The notes: generated by a model not told the origin, from the sequence alone. A stretch of DNA of 9,229 nucleotides from Bacteroidales bacterium (GCA_017618935.1 JAFZTG010000074.1:1-9229); one strand, 5' to 3'; counted from the stretch's first letter, positions 1-7,056 are shown. Made by a program: numbers and translations.

Positions 1-195
1 CATAGGGATTGTGTTTGGACGGAAACGCATAAAACGACCTTGAGCTGCCGATTTGTAGAAACTGTATCCACCTGCATTGTTTGTAATCAACGCACCATAG
101 GTTACGTCTCCTAAATAGTTACTCCACGAGCGAGGAGTGTCAGGACGAGTAACAACGTACTCTTTCCTTTCGTCATCAAAATATCCGTACTGCAT
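1..195 (-). CDS. GH94 glycoside phosphorylase (cellobiose/chitobiose phosphorylase type), N-terminal fragment
   Basis: The first 65 codons of a gene that runs off the left edge of the window. The translation opens MQYGYFDDERKEYVVTRPDT, continues through W-x-NYLGD, and then reaches 'ITNNAGGYSFYKSA' and 'RFMRFRPNTIP'. This is the characteristic start of family GH94 phosphorylases: the 'YGYFDDE..EYVITRPDTP' opening and the 'AGGYSFY' strand of the N-terminal beta-sandwich domain. Family members cleave beta-linked disaccharides or short oligosaccharides (cellobiose, cellodextrin, N,N'-diacetylchitobiose) with inorganic phosphate, releasing a sugar 1-phosphate in the cytoplasm. No signal peptide is visible, in line with a cytoplasmic enzyme. 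The (alpha/alpha)6 barrel and the catalytic Asp lie outside the window, so substrate specificity cannot be decided. The start is the only ATG that preserves the family N-terminus, and a Bacteroidetes -7 element lies 33 bases upstream. The family call is firm; the specific enzyme is not. Confidence 0.9.
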   Translation of the reverse strand, partial: MQYGYFDDERKEYVVTRPDTPRSWSNYLGDVTYGALITNNAGGYSFYKSAAQGRFMRFRPNTIPM

Positions 196-228
196 ATATT
201 TTATTTTTACTTGTTAATATTAAGTTCA

Positions 229-236
229 CAAAAGTA
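229..236 (-). promoter_or_regulatory. Putative Bacteroidetes -7 promoter element for the GH94 gene
   Basis: Read on the minus strand this is TACTTTTG, an exact match to the Bacteroidetes -7 consensus TAnnTTTG. Transcription would start near 222, leaving an A-rich leader of about 27 nt before the ATG at 195. I see no clear TTG at the expected -33 distance, so the assignment rests on the -7 element and its position. It implies that the GH94 gene is transcribed separately from the LRR gene that ends at 296. Confidence 0.5.
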
Positions 237-295
237 TCAATAATTCTGGAAAAAGCGTTGCGAATACACTTTTTTTTCAAGAAAGATTTGTGAAA

Positions 296-3200
296 TTATT
301 TATGTAGGAATTGACGTGTAACGATTTCGCCGTTTCTCATAGTAACGATAGCGAAAAACATACCTTTGGGGAACGACGTGAGAGGATAAGTATTTCCTTC
401 GGCACGTTGAGGTGTGTGTATTACACCGTTCACATCAACAAACTGTACTGATTCATAGTCACCTTCAATAGTAATGTAAGCCAATGCAGGGATAGGATAC
501 ATCCGCAAAGGACTATTGCCGACAACATCTATAGTTTTTATGTTAGAATACGAATAATCGCCATTGTAATCCGTCTGTTTAAGGCGGAAATATACGATTC
601 CTTCAATTGAGATTGGGTATGAATATTCATACAAAGTGTATGACGACGTGGTTCCTGCCCCCGTAATGCGGGCTATTTCGTGGAATGAGACACCGTCTAA
701 ACTTTGTTCTATAGTGAAATAGTCGTTATTGGTCTCGGTTGCCGTTTCCCATTCAAAGAACAATTCCTCACCTTGTTGTGAGACTTCAAAATACGTGAGT
801 TCTATGGGAAGGAATGTAGCTAAATACCCGTTGGTAACGTCATATTCAGCATTGTTTTTAGTCTTAACTTTCTTACTTGTCCAACCAGATTTATTATTGT
901 TAATGACTTGATGGTTGGCATTCGTGGCACCAGGTAAATTTGAAGTGTTGAGTCTCATTTGTGATATAATATCCGAAAAGACATCGTATTTGGCGATGGG
1001 CCAATTATTCACCATATTTTGAAGAGACGTTAAAGAATTAAAGTCGGCATCTCCGTCGTTAAGAGATACGGAGGAAACGGCAGTAGATGAATTGAAGATT
1101 TCTTTCACTGTTGTTACTTTGGAAAAATCCCCGTTTAGCGTAACATCTGTAAGATTTGTACAAGAGCTAAACATACTCTCCATTGTGGTAACACTTTTGA
1201 AATTATCAACTGTGGCAGATGTCAACTTACTACTTTTGAAAAAATTATTTACGTTTGTAGCTGCATCAGGAAGATTTATTGTTGCTGTAGTTAATTTGTC
1301 ACATTCACGCATTGTTCCATTCATATTTGTGAGTTTTGGGAAATCCCCTTTAATAACAACATCAGCATCACCATCGACGTTGAATAAAGCAGATGTTATG
1401 GCATCACAATTCTTTAACATTTCTTGTGTTGTCGTAACCTTTGGAAAATCTGCTTCAATGATTGCAGAAGAAAGAGCAGTACAATTGTAAAATAAGGATG
1501 CTAAAGTAGTCACTAATGGAAATTCGCCTTTTATCACAGCTGTTGTTAAATTAGTTCTTCCGCCAAATAAAGAATTTAAAGCAGTAAGTTTCTCAAATTT
1601 CCCGTCAATTTTTGCTGTTGTTAAATTATTACAACTAGCAAATATGTTGCTAATGTTTGTTACGTTCTCAAAATCCGTCTTAATGTCAACATCCCTAAGA
1701 GAGGAACAATTTTGAAATAAATTTTTCAATGTTGTCACCTTTGAAAAATCTCCACTTAACTGAACAGCAGCATCGGATTCTTCTCCAGCATCATATATTG
1801 TAGCAGATGTTATGGCACTACAACCAGAAAACATAGATTCCATAGAGATAGAGGCAACATCTTCGCTTAATGTCCCCTCAAAGATGGCGGAAGTCAAAGA
1901 ACTACAACTTTGAAATAAATAAGCCAAATTAGTTATTAAAGGAAACTCGCCTTTTATCACGGCTGTTGTTAGTTTTGTTTTATCCTTAAATAGGGAATTC
2001 AAACTCGTAAGTTTCTCAAATTTCCCGTCAATTTTTGCTGTTGTTAAATTATTACAACTAGCAAATATGTTGCTAATTTTTGTTAAGTTTTCAAAATCTG
2101 TCTTAATGTCAACGTCTGTCAGCGAAGAACAATCTTTAAATACATTTTCCAATGTCGTTACGTTTGAAAAATCCCCACTCAATTGAACAGCCGCATCGGA
2201 ATCCTCTCCAGCATCATATATTGTGGCGGAAGTTATAGAACTGCAACCATAAAACATTGACGCCATAGATGTAAGTTCTTCTCCGAAATTACCATCAAGA
2301 ATTGCCGATGCCAACGAACTACAATTATAGAACATTGATGTCATTTTCTGAACTTTTGAGAAATCTCCTGTTAATGAAACTGACGGCAATGCCGTACATC
2401 CAAAAAACATAGATTGCATTTCCGTCAAAGCATTCCCAAAATCATCTCCGTCAATTATTGCAGAAGTCAAGGCACTACATCCTTTAAACATTGAGTTTGT
2501 AGATATTAAATTTGAGAATGTACCTTTTATTTCTACATCTTCCAATGACGTACAGCCATTAAACATACTCGCAAATGTTGAAACATTTGAAAAACCACTA
2601 CTAATCAATTTTACATCTGCATCAGAATCTGGGTCGGTGGAAAAAGATTTTATTGACGTACACCCGTCAAAAACATTATTTGCCGTTTTCAATTTATCTT
2701 TGTTAAATGTGCCAATTTTTGCTGTTTCCAAGTTTGTACACCCACTAAACATAGAACTTATATTTGTAACATTACCAAACGATCCCATAAAAGTTATGGA
2801 TTTCAAACTTTCACAACCTTGAAAAAGTTTTGACATGTCTGTAATAGAAGTCCCAAAGTCTCCTGACGTACTTACTATGTTTATTTCCTCCAGCGATCTA
2901 CAATTTTCAAACATACTTGTAATCGTAGATACGTTAGAGAAGTTTCCATTTAACCCAATTTTCTTAAGTTTACCATCTTGTGAAAACATTTGCGAAAGGT
3001 CGGTTACATCATTAAAATACCAATGTGCAAGACCGCTCAAATCTTCATATATTCCCTCATATTCATCGGGACCAACTTTAAACAACTTTTGACAAGTTCC
3101 TGACACAAAAGGGTCTGAATCATCACTCACATAAAAATACACGTCGTATACGTCTTCGTCAGCAACACTGTATGCATAGACTATTGCAGGATATGTAGCA

Positions 3201-3643
3201 TTGATATTGATAGCATTTGTTTTTTCCGTTTCACTAGCCCAATCAAGCCAGTCTTTGTCGTAAGACTCAGATAAACAGGTTTTTCTATAGTATCTTGAAG
3301 GGTCGCTGGTAATAACAGAACCTTCTTCAAAGGTTGTTCTTTGAAGGCTACGAATGCTACAACTCCCCATCTTGTCGTTTGACAGATACGCCAAACGTGC
3401 TTTTATATAAGGATACCCTGTGGTATTAAATGTACTTGGGTCTTTTTCTCCTATATAGACATCATTTCCTTTAGATGTTTTTTCTATATGATTTGTCTGT
3501 CCCCATGCCGAGCCATTTGCAGATATAAGTTTTGCCGTGAAAGTCTGCCCCAACGCCACATTAGCGCCAAGAGAGAGAGCGAATAACAGAACAATTATTC
3601 GTAATGATTTTTGCAATACAGTATGTAACTTATTCGTTTTCAT
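296..3643 (-). CDS. Secreted BspA/DUF285-like leucine-rich-repeat surface protein with T9SS type A sorting domain
   Basis: 1115 residues. Residues 1-32 form a Sec signal peptide (MKTNK..., basic start, hydrophobic core IIVLLFALSL, ALG/Q cleavage site). Residues 33 to about 214 are an unrecognised N-terminal domain. About 25 repeats follow (roughly 215-885) of the type '(S/N)(M/L/I)F..C..L..(A/V)' spaced by 'G.F..(V/L)T.(L/M)', intermediate between BspA LRR_5 and DUF285 repeats. Near residue 945 a 'LPIELTYFEV' beta-sandwich module begins. The last 70 residues, from MYPIPA (1048-1053) to 'PKGMFFAIV...RQFLHK', are a T9SS type A C-terminal domain. The protein should cross the outer membrane by type IX secretion and stay cell-surface attached or be released. 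BspA-type LRRs often mediate adhesion to host proteins or other bacteria; that role is inferred here. I chose the start at 3643 because it gives a clean signal peptide; the frame stays open upstream to 3838. The gene has its own promoter and looks monocistronic. Odd features are an internal duplication, a poly-G leader and recurrent acidic DxDxD inserts. Confidence 0.9.
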   Translation of the reverse strand: MKTNKLHTVLQKSLRIIVLLFALSLGANVALGQTFTAKLISANGSAWGQTNHIEKTSKGNDVYIGEKDPSTFNTTGYPYIKARLAYLSNDKMGSCSIRSLQRTTFEEGSVITSDPSRYYRKTCLSESYDKDWLDWASETEKTNAININATYPAIVYAYSVADEDVYDVYFYVSDDSDPFVSGTCQKLFKVGPDEYEGIYEDLSGLAHWYFNDVTDLSQMFSQDGKLKKIGLNGNFSNVSTITSMFENCRSLEEINIVSTSGDFGTSITDMSKLFQGCESLKSITFMGSFGNVTNISSMFSGCTNLETAKIGTFNKDKLKTANNVFDGCTSIKSFSTDPDSDADVKLISSGFSNVSTFASMFNGCTSLEDVEIKGTFSNLISTNSMFKGCSALTSAIIDGDDFGNALTEMQSMFFGCTALPSVSLTGDFSKVQKMTSMFYNCSSLASAILDGNFGEELTSMASMFYGCSSITSATIYDAGEDSDAAVQLSGDFSNVTTLENVFKDCSSLTDVDIKTDFENLTKISNIFASCNNLTTAKIDGKFEKLTSLNSLFKDKTKLTTAVIKGEFPLITNLAYLFQSCSSLTSAIFEGTLSEDVASISMESMFSGCSAITSATIYDAGEESDAAVQLSGDFSKVTTLKNLFQNCSSLRDVDIKTDFENVTNISNIFASCNNLTTAKIDGKFEKLTALNSLFGGRTNLTTAVIKGEFPLVTTLASLFYNCTALSSAIIEADFPKVTTTQEMLKNCDAITSALFNVDGDADVVIKGDFPKLTNMNGTMRECDKLTTATINLPDAATNVNNFFKSSKLTSATVDNFKSVTTMESMFSSCTNLTDVTLNGDFSKVTTVKEIFNSSTAVSSVSLNDGDADFNSLTSLQNMVNNWPIAKYDVFSDIISQMRLNTSNLPGATNANHQVINNNKSGWTSKKVKTKNNAEYDVTNGYLATFLPIELTYFEVSQQGEELFFEWETATETNNDYFTIEQSLDGVSFHEIARITGAGTTSSYTLYEYSYPISIEGIVYFRLKQTDYNGDYSYSNIKTIDVVGNSPLRMYPIPALAYITIEGDYESVQFVDVNGVIHTPQRAEGNTYPLTSFPKGMFFAIVTMRNGEIVTRQFLHK
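1454..1813 (-). repeat. Internal tandem duplication in the LRR gene, second copy (residues 611-730)
   Basis: A 120-codon block running from 'ITSATIYDAGEESD' to 'ALSSAIIEA'. It corresponds residue for residue to the block at 1877-2236, offset by exactly 423 bases (141 codons). Within it, 1584-1654 is identical over 71 bases to 2007-2077. A 21-codon linker, itself an LRR (...SMESMFSGCSA), separates the copies, so the duplicated unit is 141 residues. The near-identity at the DNA level indicates a recent duplication or ongoing gene conversion. Confidence 0.85.
1877..2236 (-). repeat. Internal tandem duplication in the LRR gene, first copy (residues 470-589)
   Basis: A 120-codon block from 'ITSATIYDAGEDSD' to 'SLTSAIFE', partner of 1454-1813. 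Shared stretches include 'AAVQLSGDFS', 'DVDIKTDFEN', 'SNIFASCNNLTTAKIDGKFE' and 'LTTAVIKGEFPL'. The copies differ most in the MF..C turn of individual repeats (NVFKDC versus NLFQNC, SLFKDK versus SLFGGR). The 71-base identical core is at 2007-2077. The 423-base offset is a multiple of three, so loss or gain of one unit would keep the frame open. Confidence 0.85.
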
Positions 3644-3650
3644 ACAGTTA

Positions 3651-3658
3651 CCCCCCCC
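3651..3658 (-). repeat. Poly-G tract (G8) in the leader of the LRR surface-protein gene
   Basis: Eight consecutive C on the plus strand, which is G8 on the coding strand. The run ends 7 bases before the ATG at 3643. It lies between the predicted transcription start (about 3697) and the start codon. G runs of this length stand out in an AT-rich intergenic region and are prone to slipped-strand mispairing. Two in-frame ATGs at 3670 and 3667 precede the tract, so it could be either untranslated leader or part of an alternative N-terminus. Confidence 0.8.
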
Positions 3659-3702
3659 GTTATCCATCATATTGTACTTCGTACACTTATATTTTAAATA
3701 TG

Positions 3703-3733
3703 CAAAAATATTTAACCACCAAGCATTTTGCAA
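3703..3733 (-). promoter_or_regulatory. Putative promoter of the LRR surface-protein gene (-33 TTG, -7 TATTTTTG)
   Basis: On the minus strand, TTG (3733-3731) is followed after 20 bases by TATTTTTG (3710-3703), an exact TAnnTTTG match with the usual Bacteroidetes spacing. Transcription would start near 3697, giving a leader of about 54 nt that contains a small GTAC-GAA-GTAC hairpin and the G8 tract. Because this start lies well downstream of 3838, the N-terminal extension possible from 3838 is probably not translated. Confidence 0.65.
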
Positions 3734-3796
3734 GTTTTTAGACGAAAAAATCGCTGAACTGATAAAAACGTGGTTGTGATTCTTTCTCTTCTTTGG

Positions 3797-3830
3797 GTTC
3801 CGTTTCTTTTTCCACAAAAAGAAATGGAAC
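3797..3830. terminator. 15-bp stem-loop, possible terminator or dispersed palindrome
   Basis: Arms 3797-3811 and 3816-3830 are complementary over 15 positions around a 4-base loop (CCAC). The only non-Watson-Crick position is 3802/3825, a G-U pair in plus-strand RNA and an A-C mismatch in minus-strand RNA. It begins 45 bases past the stop codon of the kinase-like gene (3875) and upstream of the LRR gene promoter, so it is well placed to end transcription coming from ccsBA and the kinase-like gene. No U-tract follows on either strand, so it is not a textbook intrinsic terminator. It could also be a copy of a small dispersed intergenic palindrome. The rest of 3644-3874 holds only the LRR promoter and leader. 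Confidence 0.4.
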
Positions 3831-3874
3831 AATAACAATGTCTTTAAATGAAAAAGCCAAGTAGGGGAGTATAG

Positions 3875-4921
3875 TTACAATTTTAATCGTTTCAATATTT
3901 TTTCTGCGTTGAAAACTTTGTCTAACGCGGGGAAATAAAGTTCTACGGCTTCTTTTTGGAGTTTTTTAGCATAAAAATCCGAGAAGAAATAGATTCCGTT
4001 GCTGATGACGTAATGCAATATGAAGAACCGATATGCTTCTTTAATAAACCGAACTTCGTTTTCGGTCAATGGGAAAATGGCGTGATATTCTTCCAAAAAT
4101 AGCAAAAAGCGTTCTTCGTTGAGTTGCGTCGCCGTGTAACTGAAATCGGTCTTGTCGCCAATGTCGGAAACCACACGGCTACACATGTAGAAATCCATTA
4201 TTCGCGAACTCATTCGGAACCAGTCATAGTCCCAGCGCGAATAAAGCGTACCGTCGGGACGGACGGAGAAATTCCCTATATTCCAATCCACAAAAACGGG
4301 AATTTTACGAAACGAGTTAAATCCCACTATGTCAATATTCTTCAGAAACTCCGCGCACTGGCGACGAATCAGGTCGCCGTTTCCTCGAAATTGCTCCGCA
4401 TGTTCGGGATTTTCAAGGTTTCGCATCAATTGCATGATGTCCTTCTGCAAATTCTTTGACGAGTGTGGCAACACTGGCGCCATAGTGTCGCACATTTTGT
4501 GGAATTTAGCCATCTCACGGCCAAAGGTACGCACTTGCTGCTCGCTTAGTCGTTTGGGCAAACGTTCGGCAATGCGCACAGGGCGGTAAAACACCATCCA
4601 CACATCGACAAATTCATCTTCGTAGCGATACAGATAGAGTTCGTCGTCTTTCATCAACGAACTCGACAACAGCGATTCATAGGGATATTCCAGATTGTTG
4701 GCGAGCACATTTATGATGGTATGGTCGTCCTTGAAATTCTCGAATTTTCCGAAACTTGAAACCTTCACCATCAGGCAACCGCCATCAACCAAGGTGAGTT
4801 TGAAAACCTTGTTGGTTGACACGTTCACGCTCAAATCCTGTATGTCTGCAATCTCGCGTCGGGAATTGTATTCTTCCCAACCTAAACGAATAATTTTCTG
4901 ATAATCAATATGTGAATACAT
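3875..4921 (-). CDS. Aminoglycoside-phosphotransferase/choline-kinase-fold protein with atypical catalytic loop
   Basis: 348 residues, no signal peptide, predicted cytoplasmic. The fold assignment rests on the order of kinase landmarks: a candidate ATP-binding lysine in 'LMVKVSSF' (K53), a helix around 'GREMAKFHKMCD' (134-145), the catalytic loop 'VFVDWNIGNF' (D212 and N217 with the D-x4-N spacing of the HGDxxxxN loop), and 'RWDYDW' (D231/D233) matching the metal-binding Asp of APH-like kinases. The usual His-Gly before the catalytic Asp is Phe-Val here, so the loop is degenerate though Asp and Asn remain. The protein probably phosphorylates a small molecule, but the substrate is unknown; it should not be called an antibiotic-resistance gene on this evidence. 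It lies 43 bases downstream of ccsBA on the same strand and may be co-transcribed, although a -7-like element sits just before its start. The ATG at 4921 is the first in the frame and no SD is evident. Confidence 0.75.
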   Translation of the reverse strand: MYSHIDYQKIIRLGWEEYNSRREIADIQDLSVNVSTNKVFKLTLVDGGCLMVKVSSFGKFENFKDDHTIINVLANNLEYPYESLLSSSLMKDDELYLYRYEDEFVDVWMVFYRPVRIAERLPKRLSEQQVRTFGREMAKFHKMCDTMAPVLPHSSKNLQKDIMQLMRNLENPEHAEQFRGNGDLIRRQCAEFLKNIDIVGFNSFRKIPVFVDWNIGNFSVRPDGTLYSRWDYDWFRMSSRIMDFYMCSRVVSDIGDKTDFSYTATQLNEERFLLFLEEYHAIFPLTENEVRFIKEAYRFFILHYVISNGIYFFSDFYAKKLQKEAVELYFPALDKVFNAEKILKRLKL

Positions 4922-4934
4922 ACGTATTTTTTTA

Positions 4935-4942
4935 CAAACATA
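4935..4942 (-). promoter_or_regulatory. Weak candidate -7 element before the kinase-like gene
   Basis: The minus strand reads TATGTTTG, matching TAnnTTTG. I see no TTG near the -33 position, and the implied transcription start (about 4928) would leave only some 7 nt of leader. It may be chance in an AT-rich 43-bp gap, with the gene transcribed from the ccsBA promoter instead. Confidence 0.25.
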
Positions 4943-4964
4943 CGGAATTTATTGCATATCACCT

Positions 4965-7040
4965 TTATTTGTATGAGTGCATTCCTCCCAATAAGTTATT
5001 TACTCCGAAATACGTCATCAGTACGGTGAGGAACGCAAGACAAACGTAGATGTGGAAGAACAGCAGCTTGTTGAATTTCGACACGGATTCTGTATGGAAT
5101 GTGGCGGCGTAAACCAAAAATGTAATGAGTGCCCACGTTTCCTTAGGATCCCATGACCAATAATTTCCCCACGAAACATTTGCCCACACAGCACCTAAGA
5201 AGATTCCCGTGCCGAGTAGGAATACTGCGGGATACAACATTGTCTTGCTTAAAATGGCAAGCGATTCTATTGATTGCGCGTGTGCATCCTTGTCAATGCA
5301 ATGGATTACGATACCGAGGATGCCGTTCAGCGTAACGAAGGCAAACAAGGCGTACGAAATCATAATGACCGAAACGTGCAAACTTAACAACGGAGAGTGC
5401 AAGACAGGCATCAACTGCGTGATTTGCGGATTTTTTTGACCGAGCCATGCCACCAGCAACGCAAATCCCGAAAGCAGCAAGCCAAAAGGAATGATAATAG
5501 GGAATCGTTTGCGTAATATGCAGGCTAACAATAATATACACCAAGCGACAAACATCATTGTTTCGTAACCGTTACTCAATGGTATTCTTCCCGTAATATA
5601 GCCAAGCAAACACATACCAATGGTATGAAACGCAAAGGAAAGGAATAATAAAAATGAGAAAATGGAAGAAAATAGATTTTTATGTGATAGCGTTTCGCCA
5701 CGTAAAATGCTGACACATAGAAAGATAATTGCCAAGAATCCAATCGTTAGATTGAGCATAAACAATAGTTTGGTGAAGGGAATTCGGTTATACCAGATTT
5801 CTGCCATAATTTTTGTGTCGGAAATTGGCTCGATGCTTCCATCGTCGGGTATAGCGTGAATCAGTTCTTTTTGTTGGAGCAAGGTGACCAGGGCAATTTT
5901 TTCGTCGGCTTGCATAATGGCTTTTTGCAGTGGTGACGGTGGATCTCCGTGTTTTGCCATTTGTTGGCATGTTGCCCACAACTTTTGTAGGCGATAGTTC
6001 CCGTTTTCATCAAAAAAATCAACGTAACGGGCATATTTACCTTGCAAACCGAGCGTGTCACGCAATTCGGCACTTTTGACAAGAATCATCGGCTCATTTT
6101 TCCATGCTTCGGGAAACAGCAGCCAGCTTCCTACGACTTGTTCTGCCGAAAGTCCTTTGTACGAAGGTTTTCCATATAGTTTTATGGTGAAATCGCGTGC
6201 CAAAGTGTTGAACGGAGCAATTCTATTGTTGTAAATCACCTGACGTGTGGCTGCCGAATCGGCAAATCCCTTTTCCCAAATAGGTTTTATCATCTTTGTC
6301 TCTTGCGAAAATCCTCGTTGCGAAACGCACGGAATCAACAAAAAAAGCAACAATCCGTTTTTCAACAACGGGTGTTGTAAGAGTTTCCGAAACCCGCACG
6401 ATTTGGAACAGAGGACAAAAATCATTGCTATGAGCAATAGGATATAGCCGGCGTACGTGACACCAATTCCCCATGGGTCGTGATTCACGCTCAGCCATGT
6501 GCCTTTGCCGTCTTCGTCAAACGATGATTGATAAAAACGATAACCTTTGTACGATACTATTTCGTTCATCGCAATTGTTTGTTCCAGAACTGGAACATTG
6601 TTTTCCACAATAGCCACGTTACTTGTATAATCCGAAGGTGCGTTTGTCCCTTTGTAATACACGACGGAAAATTTGTTGAGTTTCACCGAAAACGGTAATT
6701 CAAAAAATCCCGTTTTACTGGTGATTTGTACTCTGTGTTCCTGTTCTCCCTCGCGAATGTGAATCATTCCTTTTTCGGAAAAAATCCACGTGATTCCGGC
6801 ACCCAGCAATATCACGATGAATGCAATATGTAGTAGTAATGCAGCAGGTCGATTCCACATTTTTCGTCGGAGAAGATACAATCCTCCAAGCAAACCTAAG
6901 AGTGCCCATAAGACGAAGAACCACAATGAATTATAAACCATCGTGGCAATGGTGGCAGTACCATAGATTGCCTCAAGAAACGTTGTCACACCAAGCGCAA
7001 TGGTGAGAAAACAATATATGAAAATGATACATTTTTTCAT
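4965..7040 (-). CDS. ccsBA: CcsBA, fused ResB/CcsB-CcsA cytochrome c biogenesis protein (system II)
   Basis: 691 residues from the chosen start. It exports haem across the inner membrane and attaches it to CxxCH motifs of periplasmic c-type cytochromes. N-terminal half (ResB/CcsB): membrane segments near 4-22, 38-57 and 68-87, a periplasmic region to about 190, then another segment near 192-211. A hydrophobic stretch (228-240) leads to a second periplasmic region to about 420. The C-terminal half (CcsA) is multi-spanning and carries the tryptophan-rich WWD haem-handling motif 'WGNYWSWDPKETW' (624-636). By analogy with characterised CcsBA proteins, H71 fits TM-His1, H554 ('SLHVSVIMISYA') P-His1, H649 ('FHTES') TM-His2 and H687 ('GGMHSY') P-His2; all four are present, so the protein looks functional. 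I prefer ATG 7040 over 7070 because a purine-rich AAAGGAAAAGG abuts it and the predicted promoter lies between the two. No cytochrome substrate gene is in view. It is divergent from feoAB. Confidence 0.93.
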   Translation of the reverse strand: MKKCIIFIYCFLTIALGVTTFLEAIYGTATIATMVYNSLWFFVLWALLGLLGGLYLLRRKMWNRPAALLLHIAFIVILLGAGITWIFSEKGMIHIREGEQEHRVQITSKTGFFELPFSVKLNKFSVVYYKGTNAPSDYTSNVAIVENNVPVLEQTIAMNEIVSYKGYRFYQSSFDEDGKGTWLSVNHDPWGIGVTYAGYILLLIAMIFVLCSKSCGFRKLLQHPLLKNGLLLFLLIPCVSQRGFSQETKMIKPIWEKGFADSAATRQVIYNNRIAPFNTLARDFTIKLYGKPSYKGLSAEQVVGSWLLFPEAWKNEPMILVKSAELRDTLGLQGKYARYVDFFDENGNYRLQKLWATCQQMAKHGDPPSPLQKAIMQADEKIALVTLLQQKELIHAIPDDGSIEPISDTKIMAEIWYNRIPFTKLLFMLNLTIGFLAIIFLCVSILRGETLSHKNLFSSIFSFLLFLSFAFHTIGMCLLGYITGRIPLSNGYETMMFVAWCILLLACILRKRFPIIIPFGLLLSGFALLVAWLGQKNPQITQLMPVLHSPLLSLHVSVIMISYALFAFVTLNGILGIVIHCIDKDAHAQSIESLAILSKTMLYPAVFLLGTGIFLGAVWANVSWGNYWSWDPKETWALITFLVYAATFHTESVSKFNKLLFFHIYVCLAFLTVLMTYFGVNNLLGGMHSYK

Positions 7041-7051
7041 CCTTTTCCTTT
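7041..7051 (-). promoter_or_regulatory. Purine-rich SD-like sequence deciding the ccsBA start
   Basis: The coding strand reads AAAGGAAAAGG directly before the ATG at 7040. AAAGGA is centred about 8 nt upstream of the codon, a usable ribosome-binding position. No similar sequence precedes the in-frame ATG at 7070, which supports the shorter 691-residue protein. Confidence 0.5.
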
Positions 7052-7056
7052 GTGAG

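Noticed and set aside
266..284. Possible intrinsic terminator near the T8 run after the LRR gene
   Set aside because: The run is poly-T on the plus strand, hence poly-A in the minus-strand transcript, and the flanking complementarity is only a few bases. I do not see a convincing terminator in 196-295.
1454..2236. CRISPR-like or mobile-element repeats
   Set aside because: The repeated DNA lies inside one reading frame, is a multiple of three long and encodes LRRs. There are no regular short spacers, terminal inverted repeats or transposase.
729..3092. Plus-strand open frames of 60-132 codons opposite the LRR gene
   Set aside because: They arise from the repetitive composition of the LRR gene read in antisense and resemble no protein family.
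3644..3838. N-terminal extension of the LRR protein up to an ATG at 3838
   Set aside because: The extension is basic and low in complexity, crosses the stem-loop and the predicted promoter, and would bury the signal peptide 65 residues inside the protein.
3875..4921. Antibiotic-resistance (aminoglycoside phosphotransferase) gene
   Set aside because: Only the kinase fold is supported. The HGD signature is altered and nothing in the sequence or neighbourhood indicates aminoglycoside substrates.
5293..6498. Additional minus-strand frames of 63-91 codons overlapping ccsBA
   Set aside because: They are out-of-frame shadows of the ccsBA gene, whose histidines and WWD motif read in one uninterrupted frame.
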